Below are positions 1 to 4,690 of a DNA stretch of 5,514 nt, piece after piece; the stretch's first letter is position 1; the number at the start of each line of letters is the position of its first letter. The position numbers were made by a program, and so were the translations under genes. The notes beneath the pieces were generated by a model. It saw only the letters and a list, made by a program, of their open reading frames with translations, was not told the DNA's origin and did not search any database. Source of the DNA: CAZUHK01 sp964620345 (GTDB lineage: Bacteria > Planctomycetota > Phycisphaerae > Phycisphaerales > Zrk34); the NCBI GenBank assembly GCA_964620345.1, contig CAZUHK010000188.1, positions 1-5,514 on the forward strand, given 5' to 3'.

Positions 1-792
1 CTAATGCTGTTGTGGGGCGGCGCGGTGGTGGCGGGTGACGAACGCCTGGTAGTCCTCGGGCGTGTCGATGCCCCGGTGGGCGTGGTCGGTGAAGATGCAC
101 GCGATCGACTGGCCGTGCTCGAGCACGCGGAGTTGTTCGAGTTGCTCGACCTGCTCGCCGGGCGTGGCGGGCAACTTCACATAACGTTCGAGGAACTCGC
201 GGCGGTAGGCGTAGAGGCCAAGGTGTTTGAGCGGATAGGTCGGTTGTGGGACGGCTGAAGCCAAGCCGCCGCATCGCTCTGGCTCGGCTTGGGCGGCGCG
301 AGGGTGGGGGATGAGCGAGCGGGAGAAGTAGAGCGCCTGGCCGGCGGTGTTGAGGACGACCTTGACGATGTGGGGGTTGGCCGGGTCTTCGTCGGCGGCG
401 AAGGGGGCGACGACGGTGGCCATCGGCTCACGACCGGCACGCAGGCGCTCGACCAGCCGATCGATCACCGCGGGGCTGACCTCCGGCTCGTCGCCCTGCA
501 CGTTGACCACGATGCCATACCCGCGCGGCAGGCCCGCGACCGCCTCAGCGATGCGCGACGTGCCGTTGGCATGGTCGGCCCGCGTCAACACCGCCGTGTG
601 CCCGTGCGCCCGTGCCGCGTCGGCGATGCGCGCATCGTCCGTGGCGATGATCACCAAGGCGATCGACCGGGCCTGCGCCGCGCGGTCCGCCGCGTGCACC
701 ACCAGCGGCCGGCCGGTGCGATCCAGCAGCGGCTTGCCGGGCAACCGGGTCGAACCAAAACGCGCCGGAATGACGGCAAGGGCTTGAGACAT
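1..792 (-). CDS. kdsB: 3-deoxy-manno-octulosonate cytidylyltransferase (CMP-Kdo synthetase)
   Basis: This cytoplasmic enzyme joins CTP and Kdo to give CMP-Kdo, the activated sugar used by Kdo transferase to build the lipopolysaccharide inner core. The 263-residue product shows the family motifs in order: IPARFGSTRLPGKPL (8-22, nucleotide binding), ATDD (50-53), GTSRIAE (77-83; many relatives have GTDR or GTER), NVQGDEP (97-103, with the metal-binding Asp), ALYFSR (153-158), HLGLYAYRREFL (190-201), LEQLRVLE (218-225) and GIDTPEDY (241-248, second metal Asp). It is complete, ending in TAG at bases 1-3. The ATG at 790-792 puts the IPAR motif at the usual distance from the N-terminus. No clear Shine-Dalgarno site precedes it. 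It lies 65 bases downstream of the TPR gene on the same strand, so co-transcription is plausible. Residues about 164-186 form a loop roughly eight residues longer than in E. coli KdsB as I recall it, and an inverted repeat encodes part of it. Confidence 0.96.
   Translation of the reverse strand: MSQALAVIPARFGSTRLPGKPLLDRTGRPLVVHAADRAAQARSIALVIIATDDARIADAARAHGHTAVLTRADHANGTSRIAEAVAGLPRGYGIVVNVQGDEPEVSPAVIDRLVERLRAGREPMATVVAPFAADEDPANPHIVKVVLNTAGQALYFSRSLIPHPRAAQAEPERCGGLASAVPQPTYPLKHLGLYAYRREFLERYVKLPATPGEQVEQLEQLRVLEHGQSIACIFTDHAHRGIDTPEDYQAFVTRHHRAAPQQH
261..292. repeat. Inverted repeat inside kdsB, in the variable loop
   Basis: Seen directly: CCAAGCCG (261-268) and its perfect reverse complement CGGCTTGG (285-292), separated by 16 bases. 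In the kdsB frame this encodes part of residues about 167-178 (QAEPERCGGLAS), between ALYFSR and HLGLYAY, where the family varies in length and sequence. The position in a tolerant surface loop would suit a small palindromic element inserted in frame, but chance pairing in GC-rich DNA is also possible. Confidence 0.4.
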
Positions 793-804
793 GGGAGCAT
801 TTTT

Positions 805-846
805 CGATTGTCGATTTTAAATTGTCGATGGACGGTGATCGACAAA
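805..846. repeat. AT-rich intergenic repeat cluster between the TPR gene and kdsB
   Basis: The nonamer ATTGTCGAT occurs at 807-815 and 821-829 in direct orientation, 14 bases apart, and as ATCGACAAA (8 of 9 positions) in inverted orientation at 838-846. The last two form a perfect 8-bp stem (822-829 with 838-845) around an 8-base loop. Read on the minus strand, the hairpin is followed by TTTAAAA, which would make only a poor terminator for the TPR gene. The 807-815 copy could compete for the same partner. TAAAAT on the minus strand (819-814) resembles a -10 box 21 bases before the kdsB ATG, but no good -35 stands 16-18 bp upstream, so a separate kdsB promoter is uncertain. The cluster is much more AT-rich than the flanking genes. 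Confidence 0.55.
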
Positions 847-857
847 CGAAACTCCGC

Positions 858-2381
858 TCAGGCCTTGGGCTTGAGCTCATTGTTGAGCTGCTTGAGGGCG
901 TCGACGCGGGCGCGGATGTCTTTGAAGTTGATGTTGACCTGGGCGATCTGCGAGGCGATCTTGGAGGCCTCGTCGGCGATCTCGCGGTTCTCCTCGCGAC
1001 GGGCCTTTTGTTCCAGGGCGTCCATGAGCTGGTAACGCAGCTCGAGCAGGACCCGGTCGTCGCCCGAGCCGGCGAAGTCTTCGATGGCGGCGCGATAGGT
1101 CGCGGTCGCCTCGTCCAGCCAGCCCTTCTTCGCGAACGCCTGGCCGAGATAGATGCTCGCGGCCGAGCGGTGCTTGGGGTCGCTCTTGGCCTGCTGCAGC
1201 GAGCCGATCGCATCGTCGAACTGCTGCAGGGCCAGTTGACGCCGGCCGAGCTGGAACCGCAGGCCCATGTCGGTGGGGTAGTTCTTCACGCGCTCGGTGA
1301 ATTCGCCCAGCTCGTACTTGAGCTGGGCGGTGGCGATGCGCTTGACCTGCTCGACCGGCGACGGGTCGTCGGGGTTGGCCTCGGCCTGACGCTTGGCCTC
1401 GCGCAGGGCCCGGGTGAACTGCTTCATCCGGATGTCGCCGATCTGCATCTTGTAGCGGTACTGGCCGGTCTGTTCGACCGCGGTCTCCAGCAGCTTGATC
1501 GCCTCGTCCTCGGCCGGCTTCTCTTCCTTGTCCCGCAACGCGCGGACGAGCTTGTCCAGCCGCTGCGTGTCCTCGGGGTTGTCCTCGTACTCGGCGCGCA
1601 GGCGGGCGATGATCTGATCCTTGACCTCGTCGGTCTTGACGATCTGCGATTCCTGCTCGAGCCGCTGCTGCTTGTCGGCGTCCTTGATCGCGCCACGGAA
1701 ACCGCCCTCCTCCCCGCCGTAGCCGCCCTTCATCATGGTCGTCTCGGCCTGAAGGTTGGTGTATTCACGCAGGAGCTGGCCGTTGTTCGGATCCATCTGC
1801 ACCGCCAGCCCGCAGGCCTCGGCGGCCTTGTCGAACGCCCCCAGCTCCGCGTACAGATCGCGAATCTTCAGGTAGGTGTATTTGCTGGGGCGCTTGGCCG
1901 CGCGGTTGGCCTCGATCGCCAGGCCGCCGACCCAGTAGGCCACTTCGGTCAGGTCGATCTGCTCGTCCTTGTCGCGCGTCGCGGCCATGGCTTCCTCCAT
2001 GACCTTCAGCGCCGCGGCGGCGTGGGTCGGGTCCATGGCGAACTGCCACTCGCTTTCGAGCATCTTCTCGATGTGGCTGCGGCCGCGGACCGGCGACTTC
2101 TTGCCCCAGCCCGGGGGCTTGCCGCCGGACACCTTGCGCTTGCGCGCCACTTCGTGCAGCGACTCGTGCTGAGCCAGGGCGTCGGGCTCGAACTTCAGGC
2201 CCGAGACATAGCACTCAATGGCGTAATCGTAGTTCTGCGCGTCGGACATGCTCTTGGCGCGCTCGAACCACGGGCGGGCCTTGCGCACGTCGCGCCGGGG
2301 AGCGGCGGCGACCGCGGCTTCGGAGGCGCCGCCGCCCTCGGCCGCGTCGTCGGACTTTTTTTTACCGCCAAACAGTGCCAC
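858..2381 (-). CDS. Tetratricopeptide-repeat protein of unknown function
   Basis: The function is not known to me. The chosen GTG start at 2381 gives 507 residues beginning VALFGGKKKSDD, with AGAGAG (2396-2391) as a Shine-Dalgarno site nine bases upstream. A longer reading from TTG at 2486 is unlikely because that codon lies in the -35 box of the proposed promoter. There is no signal peptide or membrane segment, so a cytoplasmic location is inferred. A basic then Ala/Gly-rich N-terminus (1-30) leads to TPR-like helical pairs at about 33-70 (NYDYAIECYVSGLKFEPD), 166-200 (LYAELGAFDKAAEACGLAVQMDP), 371-404 (RRQLALQQFDDAIGSLQQA) and 405-438 (YLGQAFAKKGWLDEATATYRAA). A Lys/Gly segment (80-100) and a Gly-rich patch (219-230) interrupt them. 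Charged helices fill 235-300, and the C-terminus (about 452-505) could be a coiled coil. The likely role is a protein-protein scaffold. kdsB follows on the same strand. Confidence 0.88.
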   Translation of the reverse strand: MALFGGKKKSDDAAEGGGASEAAVAAAPRRDVRKARPWFERAKSMSDAQNYDYAIECYVSGLKFEPDALAQHESLHEVARKRKVSGGKPPGWGKKSPVRGRSHIEKMLESEWQFAMDPTHAAAALKVMEEAMAATRDKDEQIDLTEVAYWVGGLAIEANRAAKRPSKYTYLKIRDLYAELGAFDKAAEACGLAVQMDPNNGQLLREYTNLQAETTMMKGGYGGEEGGFRGAIKDADKQQRLEQESQIVKTDEVKDQIIARLRAEYEDNPEDTQRLDKLVRALRDKEEKPAEDEAIKLLETAVEQTGQYRYKMQIGDIRMKQFTRALREAKRQAEANPDDPSPVEQVKRIATAQLKYELGEFTERVKNYPTDMGLRFQLGRRQLALQQFDDAIGSLQQAKSDPKHRSAASIYLGQAFAKKGWLDEATATYRAAIEDFAGSGDDRVLLELRYQLMDALEQKARREENREIADEASKIASQIAQVNINFKDIRARVDALKQLNNELKPKA

Positions 2382-2457
2382 GCTGCGTTGCTCTCTGGCC
2401 TGGCCCGGGAACAATGTTCGCCTCGCCGGGTCGGCGGGGAAGGTCTGTTGCGACGCC

Positions 2458-2486
2458 AATCTACGTTGAACCGCGGCGGCGTTCAA
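2458..2486 (-). promoter_or_regulatory. Candidate sigma70-type promoter for the TPR gene (and perhaps kdsB)
   Basis: On the minus strand TTGAAC (2486-2481; 4 of 6 to TTGACA) and TAGATT (2463-2458; 4 of 6 to TATAAT) are separated by exactly 17 bp. Transcription would start near 2451, leaving a leader of about 70 bases before the GTG at 2381. The -35 box and spacer lie inside the inverted repeat at 2464-2488, so a bound repressor there could block the promoter. Confidence 0.5.
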
Positions 2487-2488
2487 CG
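2464..2488. promoter_or_regulatory. Perfect inverted repeat over the TPR promoter; candidate operator
   Basis: CGTTGAAC (2464-2471) and GTTCAACG (2481-2488) are perfect 8-bp inverted arms separated by 9 bases, so the arm centres are 17 bp apart, somewhat more than one and a half helical turns. The right arm contains the minus-strand -35 box and the left arm abuts the -10 box. An overlapping alternative stem exists (2472-2478 with 2489-2495, CGCGGCG/CGCCGCG), but it is pure GC and less specific. Operator function is inferred from position and symmetry only. Confidence 0.42.
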
Positions 2489-2516
2489 CGCCGCGTCCGG
2501 ACGGGGTGCCGGCCCG

Positions 2517-2544
2517 TTGCCACCGCCGCCCGTCGCTCTATGAT
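2517..2544 (+). promoter_or_regulatory. Strong sigma70-type promoter of def, predicted leaderless
   Basis: TTGCCA (2517-2522; 5 of 6 to consensus) and TATGAT (2539-2544; 5 of 6) are separated by 16 bp. The def ATG begins at 2551, six bases after the -10 box, which is where transcription would be expected to start. No purine-rich Shine-Dalgarno sequence precedes this ATG. Together these predict an mRNA beginning at or within a base or two of the start codon. The -10 box overlaps the 8-bp palindrome ATGATCAT (2540-2547). Confidence 0.65.
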
Positions 2545-2550
2545 CATGCT

Positions 2551-3069
2551 ATGTCCATCAGCAGCCCCGAGCATCTACACATCGTACACTACCCTGCCCC
2601 GGTACTGCGCGACAAGGCCGAGCCGATCGCCGAGGTCAGCGACGCGGTGCGGGCCGTGGCCCAGCGCATGCTGGAGCTGATGCATGAAGCCCGCGGCGTG
2701 GGGCTGGCGGCGCCGCAGGTCGGCTTGAGCTGGCGCTTGTTCGTGGCCAACCCCACCGGCGAGGCCGACGACGACCGCGTCTACATCAACCCCGAGCTCA
2801 CCGGCGCCTCCCGCCACACCGATCGAGCCGAGGAGGGCTGCCTGAGCATCCCCGATGTGCGAGCGCCGATCACCCGCCCGCTGGCGATCACGATCCACGC
2901 GACCGACCTGGCCGGCCAACCGTTCTCCCAGACCAGCGATCAACTGCTCGCACGCATCTGGCAGCACGAAACCGATCACCTGGACGGCGTGTTGATCCTC
3001 GACCGGATGACGCCGGCGGATAAACGGGTGAATCGCCGAGCGATCGAAGCGCTCCAAGCGGCGCGGTGA
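2551..3069 (+). CDS. def: Peptide deformylase
   Basis: This enzyme removes the formyl group from the N-terminal formyl-methionine of new proteins as they leave the ribosome, using a metal ion, usually Fe(II). The 172-residue length is typical. All three active-site motifs are intact: GVGLAAPQVG (49-58), EEGCLSIP (94-101, C97 a metal ligand) and QHETDHLDG (138-146, H139 and H143 metal ligands, E140 the catalytic base). The ATG at 2551 is chosen because it sits just downstream of a good promoter and puts the HIVHYPAPVLR segment near the N-terminus as in the family. The upstream in-frame GTG at 2506 lies before the -35 box and is unlikely. The usual partner fmt (methionyl-tRNA formyltransferase) is not next door; the M42 peptidase gene follows 160 bases downstream with its own signals. 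Confidence 0.96.
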   Translation: MSISSPEHLHIVHYPAPVLRDKAEPIAEVSDAVRAVAQRMLELMHEARGVGLAAPQVGLSWRLFVANPTGEADDDRVYINPELTGASRHTDRAEEGCLSIPDVRAPITRPLAITIHATDLAGQPFSQTSDQLLARIWQHETDHLDGVLILDRMTPADKRVNRRAIEALQAAR

Positions 3070-3118
3070 ATAAGCCAGTCCGCCGGGACATTGACTGCCT
3101 CGAAACCCCGCCCAGCCC

Positions 3119-3142
3119 ACGCGATTCAAGGCGATCGCGTTT
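3119..3142 (+). terminator. Weak hairpin terminator candidate after def
   Basis: ACGCGAT (3119-3125) pairs perfectly with ATCGCGT (3134-3140) around an 8-base loop, and the transcript continues TTATCCGTT. The T-run is short, with only three consecutive T including the last stem base, so termination may be partial or Rho-assisted. It lies about 50 bases after the def stop and before the peptidase promoter region, which fits a transcript boundary. Confidence 0.38.
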
Positions 3143-3163
3143 ATCCGTTCATCGCGCCATGAT

Positions 3164-3181
3164 GGTCTTCGTGCGAAGACC
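3164..3181. promoter_or_regulatory. Perfect 18-bp palindrome upstream of the M42 peptidase gene
   Basis: GGTCTTCG (3164-3171) and CGAAGACC (3174-3181) are perfect inverted arms around TG. The element ends 10 bp before the -10-like TACACT box and covers the place where a -35 box would lie, a classic position for a repressor or activator. No T-run follows on either strand, which argues against a terminator. As RNA it could fold into a 7-bp stem with a GUGC tetraloop, but it lies upstream of the predicted transcription start of the peptidase gene. Confidence 0.45.
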
Positions 3182-3191
3182 TGGGCGCTGC

Positions 3192-3197
3192 TACACT
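3192..3197 (+). promoter_or_regulatory. Candidate -10 box for the M42 peptidase gene
   Basis: TACACT (4 of 6 to TATAAT) within GCTACACT stands 32 bases before the ATG at 3230, predicting a start near 3204 and a leader of about 26 bases. No good -35 box is visible at 16-18 bp; the palindrome 3164-3181 occupies that place, so the promoter may need an activator. Confidence 0.4.
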
Positions 3198-3219
3198 GAT
3201 CGCGTGCTTAAACGATAAC

Positions 3220-3223
3220 GGAG
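3220..3223 (+). promoter_or_regulatory. Ribosome binding site that fixes the M42 peptidase start
   Basis: GGAG lies six bases before the ATG at 3230. The in-frame TTG at 3224 touches this site and could not be used with it, so the ATG is the start. Confidence 0.7.
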
Positions 3224-3229
3224 TTGACG

Positions 3230-4273
3230 ATGGACCTGTTGCAAGAGCTGTGCAAGACCCCGGGCGTGCCGGGGCGTGAGAGCCGGGTGCGCGATCTGAT
3301 TCGCACCAAGGCAGAGGGCCTGGTCGACCAGATGCGGACCGACGCGATGGGCAACCTCATCGCCGTCCGCGGGCCGCGCCGGGATGGCAGGCCCACCGAC
3401 CGGAGGCCGTCGAAGAAGGTCATGCTCGCGGCCCACATGGACCAGATCGGATTCATCGTCAGCCACATCGACGATCAGGGCTACCTGCGTGTCAACAACG
3501 TCGGCGGGTTCGACACGCGCAACCTCTTCGCCCGGCCGGCTCTGGTCTGCGCCGCCGATGGCGATCTGCCCGCGGTGATGCAGCCGGGCATCAAGCCCGT
3601 ACACGTGGCCAGCGATGAAGAAAAGAAAAAGATTCCCGAGTTGCACGAGTTCTACGTCGACACGGGCCTGCCGGCCGACGACGTGAAGAGCCGTGTGAAG
3701 ATCGGTGACATGGTGGTGCTCGATGCGCCCTTCCGCCAGGTGGGCCGGGCCGTGGTCAGCCAGTGCCTGGACAACCGTGTGGGCTGCTGGGCGGTGATCC
3801 GCGCACTGGAAAAGCTCGGCGACCACGAGTGCGAGATTCACGCGGTGTGGACCGTGCAGGAAGAGGTCGGCCTGCGCGGCGCGGGGCCGGCGGCGTTCGG
3901 CGTGGAGCCCGATGTGGCGCTGAGCTGCGACACGACGCTGTGCTGCCAGACGCCCGGCGTCCCCGACGAGCAGCGCATCACCGAATTCGGCGCCGGGGTG
4001 TGCCTGAAGATCATGGACGGCTCGACCATTGCCAACCTTGAACTGCTCGAAGAAATCGAGCGCATTGCCGACGAGGCCGACATCCCCTGCCAGCGCGGCG
4101 TGCTGCCCCGCGGCGGGCAGGATGGCGCGATGATGCAGCGTTCACGGGCCGGTGTGAAAACCGCCGTCTTCGCTTGCCCCCTCAAGCACATCCACACCGT
4201 CACCGAAATGGCCCACCACGAAGACCTGTTCAGCTACCACGCCCTGCTCGCGGCCTACCTCTCGAAGGCCTGA
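3230..4273 (+). CDS. M42-family metallo-aminopeptidase (glutamyl aminopeptidase / endoglucanase-M type)
   Basis: Members of this family are cytoplasmic two-metal aminopeptidases that assemble into large tetrahedral particles and trim short peptides to amino acids. Some were historically misnamed cellulases. The 347-residue product has the usual length and every expected ligand: H69 and D71 in AAHMDQIG (67-74), the bridging D181 in LDNRVG (180-185), the E211-E212 pair in VQEEVGLRGA (209-218; general base and metal ligand), D234 in SCDTT (232-236) and H322 in IHTVTEM (321-327). An N-terminal helix with a TPGVPGRE motif (10-17) and the segment LHEFYVDTGL (138-147) are also family-like. Residue 72 is Gln where many members have Glu (HMDEIG). 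Substrate preference cannot be read from sequence. It stands alone between def and the 417-base gap, with its own promoter-like box and ribosome binding site. Confidence 0.93.
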   Translation: MDLLQELCKTPGVPGRESRVRDLIRTKAEGLVDQMRTDAMGNLIAVRGPRRDGRPTDRRPSKKVMLAAHMDQIGFIVSHIDDQGYLRVNNVGGFDTRNLFARPALVCAADGDLPAVMQPGIKPVHVASDEEKKKIPELHEFYVDTGLPADDVKSRVKIGDMVVLDAPFRQVGRAVVSQCLDNRVGCWAVIRALEKLGDHECEIHAVWTVQEEVGLRGAGPAAFGVEPDVALSCDTTLCCQTPGVPDEQRITEFGAGVCLKIMDGSTIANLELLEEIERIADEADIPCQRGVLPRGGQDGAMMQRSRAGVKTAVFACPLKHIHTVTEMAHHEDLFSYHALLAAYLSKA

Positions 4274-4276
4274 CCG

Positions 4277-4305
4277 CCTAACCCGGATGATTTTCTTCGG
4301 TTAGG
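4277..4305 (+). other. Hairpin just after the M42 peptidase stop
   Basis: CCTAACC (4277-4283) pairs perfectly with GGTTAGG (4299-4305) around a 15-base loop, and a G-C pair can be added with one bulged G. It starts three bases after the stop codon. No T-run follows, so it is more likely a 3'-end-protecting or Rho-linked structure than an intrinsic terminator. Confidence 0.4.
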
Positions 4306-4317
4306 GCCGGCTACGAT

Positions 4318-4515
4318 GTGTCCCTTTTCGAGCCCGATCCACCCGCCGAGCTGTGCCTGTTTTGCACGCCGATTACCATCGGGCGGCTCGGTCCCGAACG
4401 CCGTCTCACGCCGGAGCGTCTCGCCGAACGGTGCGGGTTCAGTTCCACGCCGTTTTTCTCGACATCGTTCCGGCGGATGACCGGCGAGGACCGCAAAGCC
4501 GCCCGTGCGGGCTGA
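4318..4515 (+). pseudogene. Probable relic of an AraC-family regulator (single helix-turn-helix)
   Basis: A 65-codon open frame from GTG at 4318 to TGA at 4513-4515. Residues 30-56 read LTPERLAERCGF, then SSTPFFSTSFRRMTG. This follows the AraC-type DNA-binding signature: Ala and Gly-Phe-Ser of the recognition unit, two Phe spaced F-x3-F, then R-R-x-T-G. Residues 1-29 show no family resemblance, and neither the second helix-turn-helix nor a ligand-binding domain is present, so this looks like a broken remnant rather than a working regulator. By hand count about three quarters of third codon positions are G or C, with lower values at positions one and two, as in real coding DNA. No Shine-Dalgarno site is visible. 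Prepilin-like genes beside AraC-type regulators are, to my knowledge, common in planctomycetes and lentisphaeres, and a prepilin gene follows here. It could also be a short real gene, or chance. Confidence 0.42.
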
Positions 4516-4525
4516 GGGCGGGCGA

Positions 4526-4554
4526 GCCAGCCCCTCCCCCACGGGGGGCTTGGC
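4526..4554. repeat. GC-rich imperfect inverted repeat, REP-like
   Basis: GCCAGCCCC (4526-4534) pairs with GGGGCTTGGC (4545-4554) with one bulged base, giving a nine-pair stem with a C-rich then G-rich loop. Nearby GCCC-GTGC-GGGC (4501-4512) forms a second small hairpin. Such clusters between genes resemble dispersed extragenic palindromes, but a single window cannot show whether it recurs. Confidence 0.35.
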
Positions 4555-4608
4555 GCGGTCCATTTCTTCAGCCGCCCGGCAAGATTCTGTTGCATGCAGC
4601 GGTAGCCA

Positions 4609-4614
4609 TATAAT
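4609..4614 (+). promoter_or_regulatory. Consensus -10 box for the prepilin-like gene
   Basis: A perfect TATAAT lies in a short AT-rich island (4608-4623) within otherwise GC-rich DNA. The best upstream partners are poor: TTCTGT at 4585-4590 with 18 bp spacing, or TTGCAT at 4590-4595 with only 13. A start near 4621 would give a leader of about 70 bases. Confidence 0.5.
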
Positions 4615-4645
4615 ATTTTAATAGGGTTGCGACCTGCAATACTCG

Positions 4646-4659
4646 CCGGCCGAAGCCGG
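4646..4659 (+). other. Small hairpin in the prepilin mRNA leader
   Basis: CCGGC (4646-4650) pairs with GCCGG (4655-4659) around a CGAA tetraloop. CCTG (4633-4636) and CAGG (4662-4665) could close an outer stem. It ends about 18 bases before the ribosome binding site, so it need not block translation. A regulatory role is not shown. Confidence 0.3.
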
Positions 4660-4676
4660 GTCAGGCCACATCAACA

Positions 4677-4682
4677 TGAGGA
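4677..4682 (+). promoter_or_regulatory. Ribosome binding site that fixes the prepilin start
   Basis: TGAGGA lies eight bases before the ATG at 4691. The in-frame ATG at 4676 overlaps this site and has no Shine-Dalgarno sequence of its own, so the downstream ATG is preferred. Confidence 0.65.
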
Positions 4683-4690
4683 TCACATCC

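Noticed and set aside
289..1035. 248-residue plus-strand open frame across kdsB and the gap
   Set aside because: It runs antisense to the well-supported kdsB and the TPR 3' end, crosses the intergenic gap, and has no family motifs.
2464..2488. LexA (SOS) box reading of GAAC...GTTC
   Set aside because: The Gram-positive-type LexA box needs four bases between GAAC and GTTC; here there are nine, and no SOS gene is adjacent.
822..2543. Long 573-residue plus-strand open frame opposite the TPR gene
   Set aside because: It is antisense to a clear TPR protein, is rich in Leu, Val and Gly as expected for the complement of GC-rich coding DNA, and shows no recognisable domain.
3131..3138. GCGATCGC octamer (the cyanobacterial HIP1 sequence)
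   Set aside because: A single copy in GC-rich DNA is not informative, and no gene here suggests a cyanobacterium.
2551..4273. def and the M42 peptidase as one operon for N-terminal processing
   Set aside because: They are 160 bases apart, with a hairpin, a palindrome and a promoter-like box between them, so separate transcription is more likely.
4255..4563. 102-residue minus-strand open frame in the spacer
   Set aside because: It overlaps the 3' end of the M42 peptidase, is low in recognisable structure, and part of it is the translation of the GC-rich palindrome.
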